Below are positions 7,751 to 15,308 of a DNA stretch of 64,000 bases, piece after piece. The position numbers and the translations under genes were made by a program. Source of the DNA: Micromonospora luteifusca (GTDB taxonomy: Bacteria > Actinomycetota > Actinomycetes > Mycobacteriales > Micromonosporaceae); NCBI RefSeq assembly GCF_016907275.1, contig NZ_JAFBBP010000001.1, positions 2,656,001 to 2,720,000 of the forward strand. The letters run 5' to 3'. How positions within the stretch are numbered: position 1 is the stretch's first letter; each line of letters starts with the position of its first letter. A model generated the notes under the pieces. The model did not search any database. It had not been told where the DNA came from and saw only the letters and a list, made by a program, of their open reading frames with translations.

Positions 7751-8719
7751 GTGCGCGCCTCCCGACTGATCTCGCTGCTCCTGTTGTTGCAGGCGCGCGG
7801 GTCGATGACGGCGGGTGAGCTGGCGCGGGAGCTGGAGGTCTCCGAGCGGACCGTCTACCGGGACGTGCTGGCACTCTCCGCCGCCGGGGTGCCGGTCTAC
7901 GCCGATCGCGGCCGGGCCGGCGGGTACCGCCTGCTCGGCGGCTATCGGACCCGGTTGACCGGGTTGACCCGGGACGAGGCCGAGGCGCTCTTCCTCGCCG
8001 GGCTACCCGGACCGGCCGGTGACATGGGGCTCGCCGACGCGGTCGCCGCAGCCGAGCTGAAGGTGCTCGCCGCGCTTCCGCCAGCCCTGCGCGACGCCCC
8101 GGCCCGCGCCGGGCAGCGGTTCCACCTGGACGTCCCGGGCTGGTTCCGGGAGACCGCGCCGCCGCCGTGGCTCACCGAGCTGGCGCGGGCGGTCTGGCGG
8201 GACCGGGTGGTGGAGTTGCGCTACCGACGCGGCGACCGGGAGGTGAGCCGCCGGGTCCAGCCCTACGGTCTGGTCCTCAAAAGCGCGGTCTGGTACCTGG
8301 TCGGCCGGGTCGGCGACGACACCCGCACCTACCGGGTGGACCGGGTGACCGGGGTCGAGGTGGGCGAGGAGAGCTTCGACCGCGACGGGGACTTCGACCT
8401 GGCCGGGCACTGGCGCGAGCAGGCCGGGTCGTTCCTGCGAACCATGCTGCGGGCCGAGGTGACCGTCCGGCTCAGCACGGCCGGCCTGCGCCAGCTCCGG
8501 CACCTGGTCGATGCCCCCAACGTGTACGACGAGGTGGTCGCCGCCGCCGGAGCACCCGACGGGCTGGGCTGGGTGGTGGCCCGATTGCCCGTCGAGTCCG
8601 TCGAGGTTGCCTATCACCAGCTGTTGGGGCTCGGCCCCGAGGTGGAGGTGCTCGACCCACCCGAGCTGCGACGGTTGTTCACCGAGGCGGCCGACCGCCT
8701 CGGCGCGCTCTACCGGTAG
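7751..8719 (+). CDS. WYL-domain transcriptional regulator (DeoR-type HTH)
   Basis: A 322-residue regulator with an N-terminal winged HTH (ASRLISLLLLLQARGSMTAGELARELEVSERTVYRDVLAL). A WYL domain (about 140-220) follows, with PYGLVLKSAVWYLVGR, and then a C-terminal WCX region. WYL domains sense nucleic-acid or nucleotide ligands. The GTG at 7751 fits the family N-terminus; an earlier in-frame GTG at 7727 abuts the response-regulator stop and would add 8 residues. The last 10 nt overlap the 3' end of the convergent SDR gene. Confidence 0.88.
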   Translation: MRASRLISLLLLLQARGSMTAGELARELEVSERTVYRDVLALSAAGVPVYADRGRAGGYRLLGGYRTRLTGLTRDEAEALFLAGLPGPAGDMGLADAVAAAELKVLAALPPALRDAPARAGQRFHLDVPGWFRETAPPPWLTELARAVWRDRVVELRYRRGDREVSRRVQPYGLVLKSAVWYLVGRVGDDTRTYRVDRVTGVEVGEESFDRDGDFDLAGHWREQAGSFLRTMLRAEVTVRLSTAGLRQLRHLVDAPNVYDEVVAAAGAPDGLGWVVARLPVESVEVAYHQLLGLGPEVEVLDPPELRRLFTEAADRLGALYR

Positions 8720-9624
8720 CCGGTGACGTCCGCCGGTTTGCCGGCGTCGACCACCTCGACGATGTAGCGGAAGCCCTCCGGCTGGCTGCCGTCGAGGTCG
8801 GTGAACCCGTACACCTTGGACAGCGTGCCAGCATCGACGGACTCGCCGTTCCAGCGGGCCTTCTCCTCGTCGGCGGCGAGTGCGGCCACCGCGCGGCCGA
8901 CGAACGCCGGGGTCTCCGAGATGAGGAAGTTCGGGTCGGTGGCGGCGCCGTCGCGCCAGTTCTCCTCAGTCACGCCGAAGTGCTCCAGCATCGCCTCCGA
9001 GCGGATCCACCCGGGGGTGAGCGCCACGGCAGTGCAGGCGTGCGGCCTCAGCTCGTGTGCCTGGCTGAAGGCGAGGCGGTTGACCGAAACCTTGGCCAGG
9101 TCGTAGAAGACGGAGAGCCGGTAGTTCGCGTCGTTGTACGCCTTGGTGCCGTCGCCCATCTCCACCACCAGACCACCGGGCTTGCGGATCAGCAGCGGCA
9201 GCGCGAAGTGGCTGGTGATGATGTGGGTGTCGATGGCCAGTCGCAGGGTCCGGAAGCCCGCGTCCAGCGGCTGCTCCCAGACCGGCTTGTCCCAGGTGAC
9301 CAGCGGGTCGCCACCCCAGATGTCGTTGACCAGAACGTCGAGTTGGCCCTGCTCGGCGTCGATCCGGGCGACGAGTTCGCGGACCTGCTCGGGCACCAGG
9401 TGGTCGACCTGGACGGCGATACCGGTGCCACCGGCGGCGGTGACCAGCTCGGCGGTCTCCTCGATGGTCTCCGGGCGGTTCATCTCGGAGCGGCCGGCGC
9501 TGCTGCTGCGGCCGGTGGCGTACACGGTGGCACCGGCGGCACCGAGCTGGATCGCAATCTGTCGACCGGCACCCCGGGTGGCACCAGCGACGAGCGCGAT
9601 CTTTCCTGCGAGCGGTTGTGTCAT
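8710..9624 (-). CDS. Short-chain dehydrogenase/reductase (SDR)
   Basis: A 304-residue NAD(P)-dependent oxidoreductase. The cofactor motif is the SDR-type glycine-rich loop in LVAGATRGAGRQIA, followed by LDVLVNDIWGG, where the usual NNAG is replaced by VNDI. The catalytic region is also divergent: where a YxxxK tyrosine is expected the sequence reads RLSVFYDLAKVSVNRLA, which still supplies Y and K spaced by three residues. The ATG at 9624 (MTQPLAGK) is preferred over 9654 because it puts the glycine loop near residue 10. The substrate is unknown. Confidence 0.85.
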   Translation of the reverse strand: MTQPLAGKIALVAGATRGAGRQIAIQLGAAGATVYATGRSSSAGRSEMNRPETIEETAELVTAAGGTGIAVQVDHLVPEQVRELVARIDAEQGQLDVLVNDIWGGDPLVTWDKPVWEQPLDAGFRTLRLAIDTHIITSHFALPLLIRKPGGLVVEMGDGTKAYNDANYRLSVFYDLAKVSVNRLAFSQAHELRPHACTAVALTPGWIRSEAMLEHFGVTEENWRDGAATDPNFLISETPAFVGRAVAALAADEEKARWNGESVDAGTLSKVYGFTDLDGSQPEGFRYIVEVVDAGKPADVTGYR

Positions 9625-9746
9625 ACCTGCGAGGTTGTCAGCGATACCTGACAACCGGCGTCCGAATTCCCGGACCGCTCTGGCGAACCGCAGGCGACCC
9701 CTACATGTCGAGCGACCGCGAGTCTGTTGGGCTCCGAACCTGCCCC

Positions 9747-10484
9747 TCAGTCCACCAGGCGGACGCGGACCCGGCGATTGGCCCGGCCCTTGCTCTCCAC
9801 CTTGACGACCTGCACCTTGCCGATCTGGGCGGTGGACGCGACGTGGGTGCCGCCGTCGGCCTGCACGTCCAGCCCGACGATGTCGACGATCCGGACCTCC
9901 TGCTCATCCGGTGGGATGAGGTTGGACTGGGTGCGGATGATGTCCGGCAGGGCCAACGCCTCGGTGCGCGGCAGCACCCGGGTGGCGACCGAGCGGTCGG
10001 CGGCCACCTCGGCGTTGACCAGCTCCTCGATGCGGCTCTTGAAGTCCGGGGGGACCTCGGGGAGGTTGAAGTCCATCCGGGCCTCGCCCGGCTCCATGTT
10101 GCCGCCGGTCACGAGCGCGCCGAAGTCGCGGAACACCACACCGCAGAGCACATGCAGCCCGGAGTGGGTACGCATCAGCCGGGTGCGGCGCTCGTCCTCC
10201 ACCGCGCCGACAACCTCGGTGCCGACCGGCGGCAGCGGGTCACCCTCGGCGGGTATCAGGTACGGGTCGTCGCCCTTGCGGGTGCCGACGATCCGGGTTT
10301 GCACGCCCTGCCAGAGCAGCACGCCGTGGTCGGGTGGTTGGCCGCCGCCGCCCGGGTAGAACGCCGAGCGGTCCAGCACGATGCCCTGCTCCGCATCGGC
10401 GTGCAGGACCGTGCACGTCCACTCGCGCAGGGTCGGGTCGGCGAGGTCGAGCCGGTGCGTCCGGCCATGCTGTGTGACGCCCAT
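9747..10484 (-). CDS. AlaX-like alanyl-tRNA editing protein / metal-dependent hydrolase
   Basis: A 245-residue protein related to the editing domain of alanyl-tRNA synthetase. It has FYPGGGGQPPDHG near residue 40, the metal-ligand motif RTHSGLHVL (HxxxH variant) and the second metal site around GLDVQADGGTHVASTAQIG. AlaX proteins hydrolyse Ser- or Gly-mischarged tRNA-Ala in trans. The ATG at 10484 is used; the longer frame runs antisense to nothing useful but overlaps the upstream hydrolase. It follows that hydrolase by 11 nt on the same strand. Confidence 0.85.
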   Translation of the reverse strand: MGVTQHGRTHRLDLADPTLREWTCTVLHADAEQGIVLDRSAFYPGGGGQPPDHGVLLWQGVQTRIVGTRKGDDPYLIPAEGDPLPPVGTEVVGAVEDERRTRLMRTHSGLHVLCGVVFRDFGALVTGGNMEPGEARMDFNLPEVPPDFKSRIEELVNAEVAADRSVATRVLPRTEALALPDIIRTQSNLIPPDEQEVRIVDIVGLDVQADGGTHVASTAQIGKVQVVKVESKGRANRRVRVRLVD

Positions 10485-10495
10485 GACAGGGCAGG

Positions 10496-11383
10496 TTACT
10501 CGTTCAGGAAGCCGGAGATGCGGTCCCGCAGGTCGGCGCGTTCCGTCCAGAGGACACCGGGCCGGTCGTACACGTGCAGGGTGGCCTGGGGAAGCGCGAC
10601 GGCGAGCCGCTCGGCGACCTCGACCGGGTGCAGGTCGTCGCCCGCGCAGCCGATCACCAGCGCCGGAGCGGTGACCGCCGACAGAGCACTGATGTCGCCC
10701 AGCGACGTCTGCTCCGCCAACGTGGCCAGACCTTCCGCCAAACCGTCGCGGAGCAGCTGGTCGAGCCGCTGCCGAAGGTACGCCCAGCCAGCGGGGGTGT
10801 TGCGCACCGCCGCGGGCATCTCCAGTGAGACGACATCCGCGACCGCCGAGGCGTCCCCGCTCTCCACCGCCTCCAGCAGATCCGTGATCCGTTCGCGGGC
10901 GACCGGCCCGCGCGGCTCGTCGAGCACCGCAGGCAGGAAGAAGACCAACTTCTCGAAACGCTCCGGGCTCTCCGCGAGCAGTCGGCAGAGGGCACCCGCA
11001 CCGAGGCTCGCGCCGAACGCCCGGCTGGCCCCGCCGAGGTCCGCTATCGCGCGCAGATCCCGGGCCAGGTCCAGGTAGTTCCACGGCCCGTCCGGGGCGT
11101 CGGAGCGACCGTGCCCACGGAACTGGAAGAAGACCTTGCGACCGGTCACTCCGCTGCCGAACGGGCGGGTGGTGGCGATGCCGTTGCCCAGCCCGTGCGC
11201 GAAGACGGTGACCGGATCACCGGTGCCGGTGACCAGCCGCTCCAGCCGTACGCCGTGCGGGGTGGTGACCAACTCGGTCTCCGGTTCGGGCAACGCCGGT
11301 CGACCGGTACGCGGCCCACCCGGGCCGGGCCCCCAGGTGCGGGGCCCGCTGTCCGGTGGGGGTGGCCAGCGGAAACCTCTCAC
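10496..11383 (-). CDS. Alpha/beta-hydrolase
   Basis: A 295-residue alpha/beta-hydrolase. The nucleophile elbow is GASLGAG (Ser in the usual GxSxG), the oxyanion region is VFAHGLGNG, and a late aspartate occurs in GCAGDDLHP. The expected catalytic histidine near the C-terminus is not obvious: the region after LHVYDRPG has no clear GH motif, so activity is uncertain. The GTG start overlaps the DUF2516 stop by 4 nt (GTGA), giving the operon DUF2516, hydrolase, AlaX. Confidence 0.82.
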   Translation of the reverse strand: MRGFRWPPPPDSGPRTWGPGPGGPRTGRPALPEPETELVTTPHGVRLERLVTGTGDPVTVFAHGLGNGIATTRPFGSGVTGRKVFFQFRGHGRSDAPDGPWNYLDLARDLRAIADLGGASRAFGASLGAGALCRLLAESPERFEKLVFFLPAVLDEPRGPVARERITDLLEAVESGDASAVADVVSLEMPAAVRNTPAGWAYLRQRLDQLLRDGLAEGLATLAEQTSLGDISALSAVTAPALVIGCAGDDLHPVEVAERLAVALPQATLHVYDRPGVLWTERADLRDRISGFLNE

Positions 11384-11694
11384 CAGAACCCTTTGCCGTC
11401 GCTCAGATCGCGCAGACCGACCCGAACATCGAGGAGGTAGATCAGGCCGGCGGCGATACCGATCAGTCCGAAGAGGCTGATCGGACCGAAGCCGAGCAGG
11501 GTCAGCACGAGACAGACGGCGAGAATGGCGATCCAGCCGCCCTTCGGAAGGGTGCCAATGGCGGGGAAAGCGTCGGAGCGCTGGGTGATCGCGTGCACCA
11601 GGGCGACGCCCTGGACGATCAGCGCGAAGACGAGCAGGATCAGCTCGATCACGTAGCGGACTTCGAACGCGAAGATCGGCGCGGCGTTGGCCAT
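11380..11694 (-). CDS. DUF2516 family membrane protein
   Basis: A 104-residue protein with two to three hydrophobic helices (about 13-35, 52-70 and 72-90). It matches the actinobacterial DUF2516 family, whose member in M. tuberculosis (Rv0476) sits next to hbhA. A TAAGCT hexamer 7 nt before the ATG suggests a leaderless promoter placed right after the hbhA terminator, so it is probably expressed separately from hbhA although adjacent. Function unknown. Confidence 0.85.
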   Translation of the reverse strand: MANAAPIFAFEVRYVIELILLVFALIVQGVALVHAITQRSDAFPAIGTLPKGGWIAILAVCLVLTLLGFGPISLFGLIGIAAGLIYLLDVRVGLRDLSDGKGFW

Positions 11695-11707
11695 GCCGGC
11701 AAGCTTA

Positions 11708-11758
11708 TGTCGAGGACCCCGGCTACGTCCGACAAGGACGCCGCCGGGGTCGTCGACA
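11708..11758. terminator. Strong hairpin after the hbhA-like gene
   Basis: 16-nt arms (11708-11723 and 11743-11758) pair with a single mismatch, and the loop holds a further GTCC/GGAC pairing. It lies 8 nt after the hbhA-like stop on the - strand and just upstream of the DUF2516 promoter hexamer. Confidence 0.75.
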
Positions 11759-11765
11759 TGACGAA

Positions 11766-12518
11766 CTACTCGGCCGCCGGACGGGTCTGCTTGGTGGCCC
11801 GGGGAAGCTTCGCCGACGGGGTCGCGGCGGGCTTGGGAGCCTTCGGTGCGCGGGCGGCCTTCTTGACGGCGACCGGCTTGGCCTCGGCGATCTCGGCCAC
11901 GTCGGCCGGCGTCGGCACGTCGGTCGCGGTCGGCACGTCGGTCGCGGTCGGCACGTCGGTCGCGGTCGGCACGTCGGCCGGCGTCGGCACGTCAGCCGCG
12001 GTCACCGCCTGGGTCGCCTCGATGTCGGCGTTGACCGTCTCGGCGGCCTCCAGCACGCCGGCACCGACAACCCGCTCACCGCGGGCGACCAGAGCGTCGT
12101 ACGCGGCGAACGCCCGCTCCTGGGCGGCCTGGGCGGTCGCGAACACCATTACGGCGTTGCGGGTCGCGGCGGCGCGCAGCTTGTCAAGATCGGCGACCTC
12201 GCGCAGCTTGGTCAGGTCGGCAGCCTCGCGCAGCTTGCTCAGGTCGGCCGACTCGCGCAGCTTGGCCAGGTCGAGCTCGGCCTGCGCCCGGCCGCGCAGG
12301 GTGCCGGCGGTCTCATTGGCGGTACGCAGCGTCTCGGTGGCCTTCTGACGCAGCTCGAAGCCGGTCAACACGGCCCGACCGCCCAGGTCGGCGATGACCC
12401 GGGTGCCGAGGACGCCGACCACGGCCGGCAGCTTGCGCAAGTGCTCGATGGCCAGCTCACCGGCGCCGGCGGCGGCGTAGATCGGGGCGGGGATCCGGTT
12501 GGTCTTCGGCTCGCTCAT
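11766..12518 (-). CDS. Heparin-binding haemagglutinin-like (HbhA-like) coiled-coil protein
   Basis: A 250-residue protein organised like mycobacterial HbhA. It has a short N-terminal hydrophobic part (about 10-45) and a long helical region. That region contains four 9-residue repeats of the form KLREAADLT (about 89-120). A Pro/Ala/Thr tract of DVPTAT hexapeptides (about 178-210) is followed by a Lys/Pro/Ala-rich tail (KPVAVKKAARAPKAPK) like the heparin-binding tail of HbhA. In mycobacteria HbhA is a surface adhesin also linked to lipid bodies; here an envelope or lipid role is more likely. ATG overlaps the upstream XRE stop (ATGA). Confidence 0.75.
   Translation of the reverse strand: MSEPKTNRIPAPIYAAAGAGELAIEHLRKLPAVVGVLGTRVIADLGGRAVLTGFELRQKATETLRTANETAGTLRGRAQAELDLAKLRESADLSKLREAADLTKLREVADLDKLRAAATRNAVMVFATAQAAQERAFAAYDALVARGERVVGAGVLEAAETVNADIEATQAVTAADVPTPADVPTATDVPTATDVPTATDVPTPADVAEIAEAKPVAVKKAARAPKAPKPAATPSAKLPRATKQTRPAAE
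11906..11997. repeat. 18-nt tandem repeats in the hbhA-like gene (DVPTAT hexapeptide)
   Basis: The + strand unit GGCACGTCGGTCGCGGTC repeats perfectly three times, flanked by variant copies, encoding DVPTAT/DVPTPA on the - strand. Unit number could change without a frameshift. Confidence 0.8.
12170..12280. repeat. 27-nt tandem repeats in the hbhA-like gene (KLREAADL nonapeptide)
   Basis: Four diverged 27-nt units on the - strand encode KLRESADLS, KLREAADLT, KLREVADLD and KLRAAATRN. The 9-residue period differs from the heptad of a plain coiled coil. Confidence 0.75.
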
Positions 12519-13180
12519 GACGTCTCCTCTTCGGCCGCCTCGGCGGCCTTCCGGACCGCCGGACCGGCGGCCTTCTTCTCGGGGGTGCTGGTGCTGGTGC
12601 TGCTCGGGGCGGGAGCGGTGCCCGCCTCGGTGACGGCAACCGACTCGAGTACGGCCTCGGTCGGGGTGCCGCCTGCGGTGGTGGGGCCGGTGGCGGCCAG
12701 GTTGGCCACGTCGGCCGGCTGGTCGGCGACGTCCGTCGGGGTGGTCGCCCCGGCCGTGCCGCCGGGGGTACCGGTGCGCTCGGCGGCCTGGGCTTCGGTC
12801 GTGCTGGCCCTCTCGGCCTCGGCCTGGGCCTCGGCGAGCCGGGTGTTCTCCCGGCGGAACGTCTCGTAGATCTGGCTGAGCGACTGCTTCTGCGCCATCG
12901 TCAGGTCGGCGTCCACGGCGATGGCGGCGAGCACACCGTGGCCCTCCTTGTCGTCGAGCAGCCCGGCGCGCAGGTACATCGCCGGGGTGGAGACCCGCAG
13001 CGCGCTCGCCAGTTGCTGAAGCACCTCGGCGCTGGGCTTGCGCAGGCCGCGTTCGATCTGACTGAGGTACGGGTTGCTGACCCCCGCCTGCTCGGCGAGC
13101 TGCCTCAGCGAGATCTTGGCGTTGCGCCGCAGATCGCGGATGAACCCGCCGACGTCGGGAAGGTCCTTCGGTGTGGCCAT
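12515..13180 (-). CDS. XRE-family transcriptional regulator with Thr/Ala-rich tail
   Basis: A 221-residue protein. The N-terminal Cro/C1-type HTH (about 10-65, IRDLRRNAKISLRQLAEQAGVSNPYLSQIERGLRKPS) is followed by a short helical region and a low-complexity Ala/Thr/Pro tail to the C-terminus. M. tuberculosis has the same kind of regulator (Rv0474) next to hbhA. TAGCGT lies 6 nt before the ATG, so the mRNA is probably leaderless. The stop overlaps the start of the hbhA-like gene (ATGA), so the two are translationally coupled. GCTAAC motifs just upstream could be its own operator. Confidence 0.88.
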   Translation of the reverse strand: MATPKDLPDVGGFIRDLRRNAKISLRQLAEQAGVSNPYLSQIERGLRKPSAEVLQQLASALRVSTPAMYLRAGLLDDKEGHGVLAAIAVDADLTMAQKQSLSQIYETFRRENTRLAEAQAEAERASTTEAQAAERTGTPGGTAGATTPTDVADQPADVANLAATGPTTAGGTPTEAVLESVAVTEAGTAPAPSSTSTSTPEKKAAGPAVRKAAEAAEEETS

Positions 13181-13186
13181 GACGCG

Positions 13187-13238
13187 ACGCTAACCCGGCG
13201 CGCTAACTCTTGCAAGCAAAACGCTAGCCATAGTTAGC
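13187..13238. promoter_or_regulatory. Candidate operator: GCTAAC/GTTAGC repeats between divergent genes
   Basis: The XRE/alpha-beta-hydrolase intergenic region has GCTAAC at 13189-13194 and 13202-13207, GCTAGC at 13223-13228 and GTTAGC at 13233-13238. The 13202 and 13233 copies form an inverted pair around TTGCAAGC. The first copy overlaps the predicted -10 hexamer of the XRE gene, as expected for autorepression. This is inference from motif spacing only. Confidence 0.4.
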
Positions 13239-13291
13239 AACGTCTCAGCGTCCTGTTTGCGCGCCGCCCGTGCGATCCGTACCGTCCGGCC

Positions 13292-14089
13292 GTGCACAGG
13301 ATCACAGTCAATGGAGCAAGCATCGCGTACGACGAGGCCGGCACCGGTTCACCCGTCGTACTGCTGCACGCCGGCATCACCGACCGGCGAATGTGGCGCG
13401 GACAGCTCGCCGCGCTCGCCACCCGGCACCGGGTGATCGTTCCGGACCTTCGCGGCTACGGTGACTCGGAGCTGCCCCCGGCCCCGTTCGCGCACCACGA
13501 CGACGTGGTCGGGCTGCTGGACGCGCTCGACCTGCCCCGGGCCGCCCTGGTTGGCTGCTCCTTCGGTGGGTCGGTCGCCATCGACACCGCGCTGGCCCAC
13601 CCCGACCGGGTGAGCGCGCTCGCGCTGTTCGACACGGCGGTCTCCGGCAACGAGTGGTCCGAGGAGGCGAACGACCTCTGGGACGACCTGGTCGGCGAAG
13701 TCGACCCCGACGACTTCGTCGCCGGCGCGGCCGGCGAGGTGCGGTTCTGGGTCGTCGGCCCGGGCCGCCAGCCCGAGGACGTGGACCCCGAACTGATCGC
13801 GTTCGCGCAGGAGATGGACCAACGCGCGCTCGCCGCCGAGCTGGCGCTCGGCGCGGTCGAAGTGGGCGAACTGACGCCGCCGGCAATCGACCGCCTCAGC
13901 GAGTTGAAGGTGCCTGTCCTGGTCACCGCCGGGGCCGCGGACGTGCCGGACATCATTCTGCTCGCCGACCGGATCGCGGCCGAGGTCCCCGGCGCGGTAC
14001 GACTGCCCGACGTGCCGGACGCCGCACACCTGCTGCCGCTGGAGCGTCCGGAGCCGGTCAACGCCGCCCTGCTCGACTTCCTGGGCTGA
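13292..14089 (+). CDS. Alpha/beta-hydrolase fold protein
   Basis: A 265-residue alpha/beta-hydrolase. The oxyanion-hole segment is VLLHAGITD, followed by DLRGYGDSE, the nucleophile elbow GCSFGGS, and a C-terminal PDAAHLLPLERP supplying the catalytic His. The architecture is that of small esterases, lactonases or 3-oxoadipate enol-lactonase-like enzymes; the substrate is unknown. The GTG start has TACCGT 6 nt upstream, so it is likely leaderless. It is divergent from the XRE gene. Confidence 0.88.
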   Translation: MHRITVNGASIAYDEAGTGSPVVLLHAGITDRRMWRGQLAALATRHRVIVPDLRGYGDSELPPAPFAHHDDVVGLLDALDLPRAALVGCSFGGSVAIDTALAHPDRVSALALFDTAVSGNEWSEEANDLWDDLVGEVDPDDFVAGAAGEVRFWVVGPGRQPEDVDPELIAFAQEMDQRALAAELALGAVEVGELTPPAIDRLSELKVPVLVTAGAADVPDIILLADRIAAEVPGAVRLPDVPDAAHLLPLERPEPVNAALLDFLG

Positions 14090-14147
14090 CGGCGCGCGGC
14101 GCCGGCGCCACGACAAGGCCCGAGGCCGACGAGGCCCGCACGCCGAC

Positions 14148-14195
14148 GAGCGGTATACCTCAGAGTCATCTTTATGCCTGTGAGGTATACCGCTC
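14148..14195. repeat. 48-nt GGTATACC palindrome, copy 1
   Basis: 15-nt perfect arms GAGCGGTATACCTCA / TGAGGTATACCGCTC flank an 18-nt centre containing TATGCCT. It lies between the convergent hydrolase and asparaginase genes. A second copy of identical length is at 36163-36210. Arm position 15 is A here and T in the other copy, with the partner base changed to match. Confidence 0.85.
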
Positions 14196-14254
14196 CACAG
14201 GAAGTTGGCCTCCGCGTGAGGAGGTCGGACCCACCGCCCGGTGGGTCGGCGGTG

Positions 14255-15214
14255 TCACCAGAGCGGGCGGACCGCGCCGACCGGGACGCCACCGCCGAAC
14301 AGCGGCACCTCCGCGTACTCGGTCAGCACCGGGGCGTCCACGCCGAGCCGGCGCAGAGCCGAGACCAGCACCGGCATCCGGGCGCGGTCGGCGCCGTCGT
14401 CGATCTTCAGGGCTACGGCGCCGACGCCGGGCAGCGCCACCGCGATCACGCCCTCGGCACCGACCTTGGCCAGCAGATCCGGCACACCACGCATCAGCCG
14501 GGTGTCGTCCGCCTGGGTGCCACCGACGATCTCCGGGTGCGCGCGCATGGCGTCGGCCACGGTGCGCGGCACCGTGCCGGGCTCGGCGTCGACCAGTCGG
14601 AGGAACGCCCCGGCGAGGCCGGTCAGCGACACGGCGAGCACCGGGGCGCCGCAGCCGTCCACGCCCACCGCCGCCGCCTGCTCGCCGGTGAACTCCTCGA
14701 TGGCCGCCCGCAACCGCTGTTGCAGCGGGTGCTCCGGCCGCCAGTAGCCCTCCAGCGGCCAGCCGGCGGCCGCACAGGTCAGCAGCATTCCGCTGTGCTT
14801 GCCGGAACAGTTCATCTGCACCCTGGTGGGGCCGCCACCAGCGCGCAGCACCGCCTCCCGGGCCGCAACGCCCACCGGCAGGTCGGGCGGGCAGTGCAGC
14901 GCCGAAGCGTCCAGCCCGGCACGCTGCAACAACGCACCGACCCGGGCCAGGTGGAAGTCCTCACCCGCGTGGCTCGCCGACACCATCGCCAGGTCGGCCG
15001 GGTCGGTCAACGCCAGGCCGGCACGGAGCATCCCGATCGCCTGCATCGGCTTGCTGGCCGAACGGGGAAAGACCGGCGAGGTCACGTCCCCGGCGGAGGC
15101 CACCGGCACACCGGCGGCGTCCAGCACCACCACCGAGCCGCGGTGCGCGCCCTCCACGAACCCGGACCGGACCACCTCGGCGAGCGGCGCGCCGCCCTCG
15201 TACGTCTTCGTCAC
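14255..15214 (-). CDS. L-asparaginase II-type asparaginase
   Basis: A 319-residue protein of the Rhizobium etli-type (AnsA-like) asparaginase family, unrelated to E. coli AnsB. Diagnostic segments are LAEVVRSGFVEGAHRGSVVVLD, PVFPRSASKPMQAIGMLRAG (Ser and Lys of the SxxK-like active site), SASHAGEDFH, NCSGKHSGMLLTC (Cys and Lys zinc/catalytic region) and VDGCGAPVLAVSL. It would hydrolyse asparagine to aspartate and ammonia. A GTG start with TACCGT 7 nt upstream suggests a leaderless mRNA. Confidence 0.9.
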   Translation of the reverse strand: MTKTYEGGAPLAEVVRSGFVEGAHRGSVVVLDAAGVPVASAGDVTSPVFPRSASKPMQAIGMLRAGLALTDPADLAMVSASHAGEDFHLARVGALLQRAGLDASALHCPPDLPVGVAAREAVLRAGGGPTRVQMNCSGKHSGMLLTCAAAGWPLEGYWRPEHPLQQRLRAAIEEFTGEQAAAVGVDGCGAPVLAVSLTGLAGAFLRLVDAEPGTVPRTVADAMRAHPEIVGGTQADDTRLMRGVPDLLAKVGAEGVIAVALPGVGAVALKIDDGADRARMPVLVSALRRLGVDAPVLTEYAEVPLFGGGVPVGAVRPLW

Positions 15215-15308
15215 GCGCTGGACGGTACCGACGGTCCGGGGGTGCCCGTCGGCGGGGTGACCAGGAGGTCCACCGCCCGGGTGACAGGGGCGTGGGACAT
15301 GCCTGGCC

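Noticed and set aside
12515..13180. XRE regulator plus adjacent gene as a toxin-antitoxin pair
   Set aside because: The partner is a 250-residue HbhA-like protein and the locus matches a conserved non-TA mycobacterial order.
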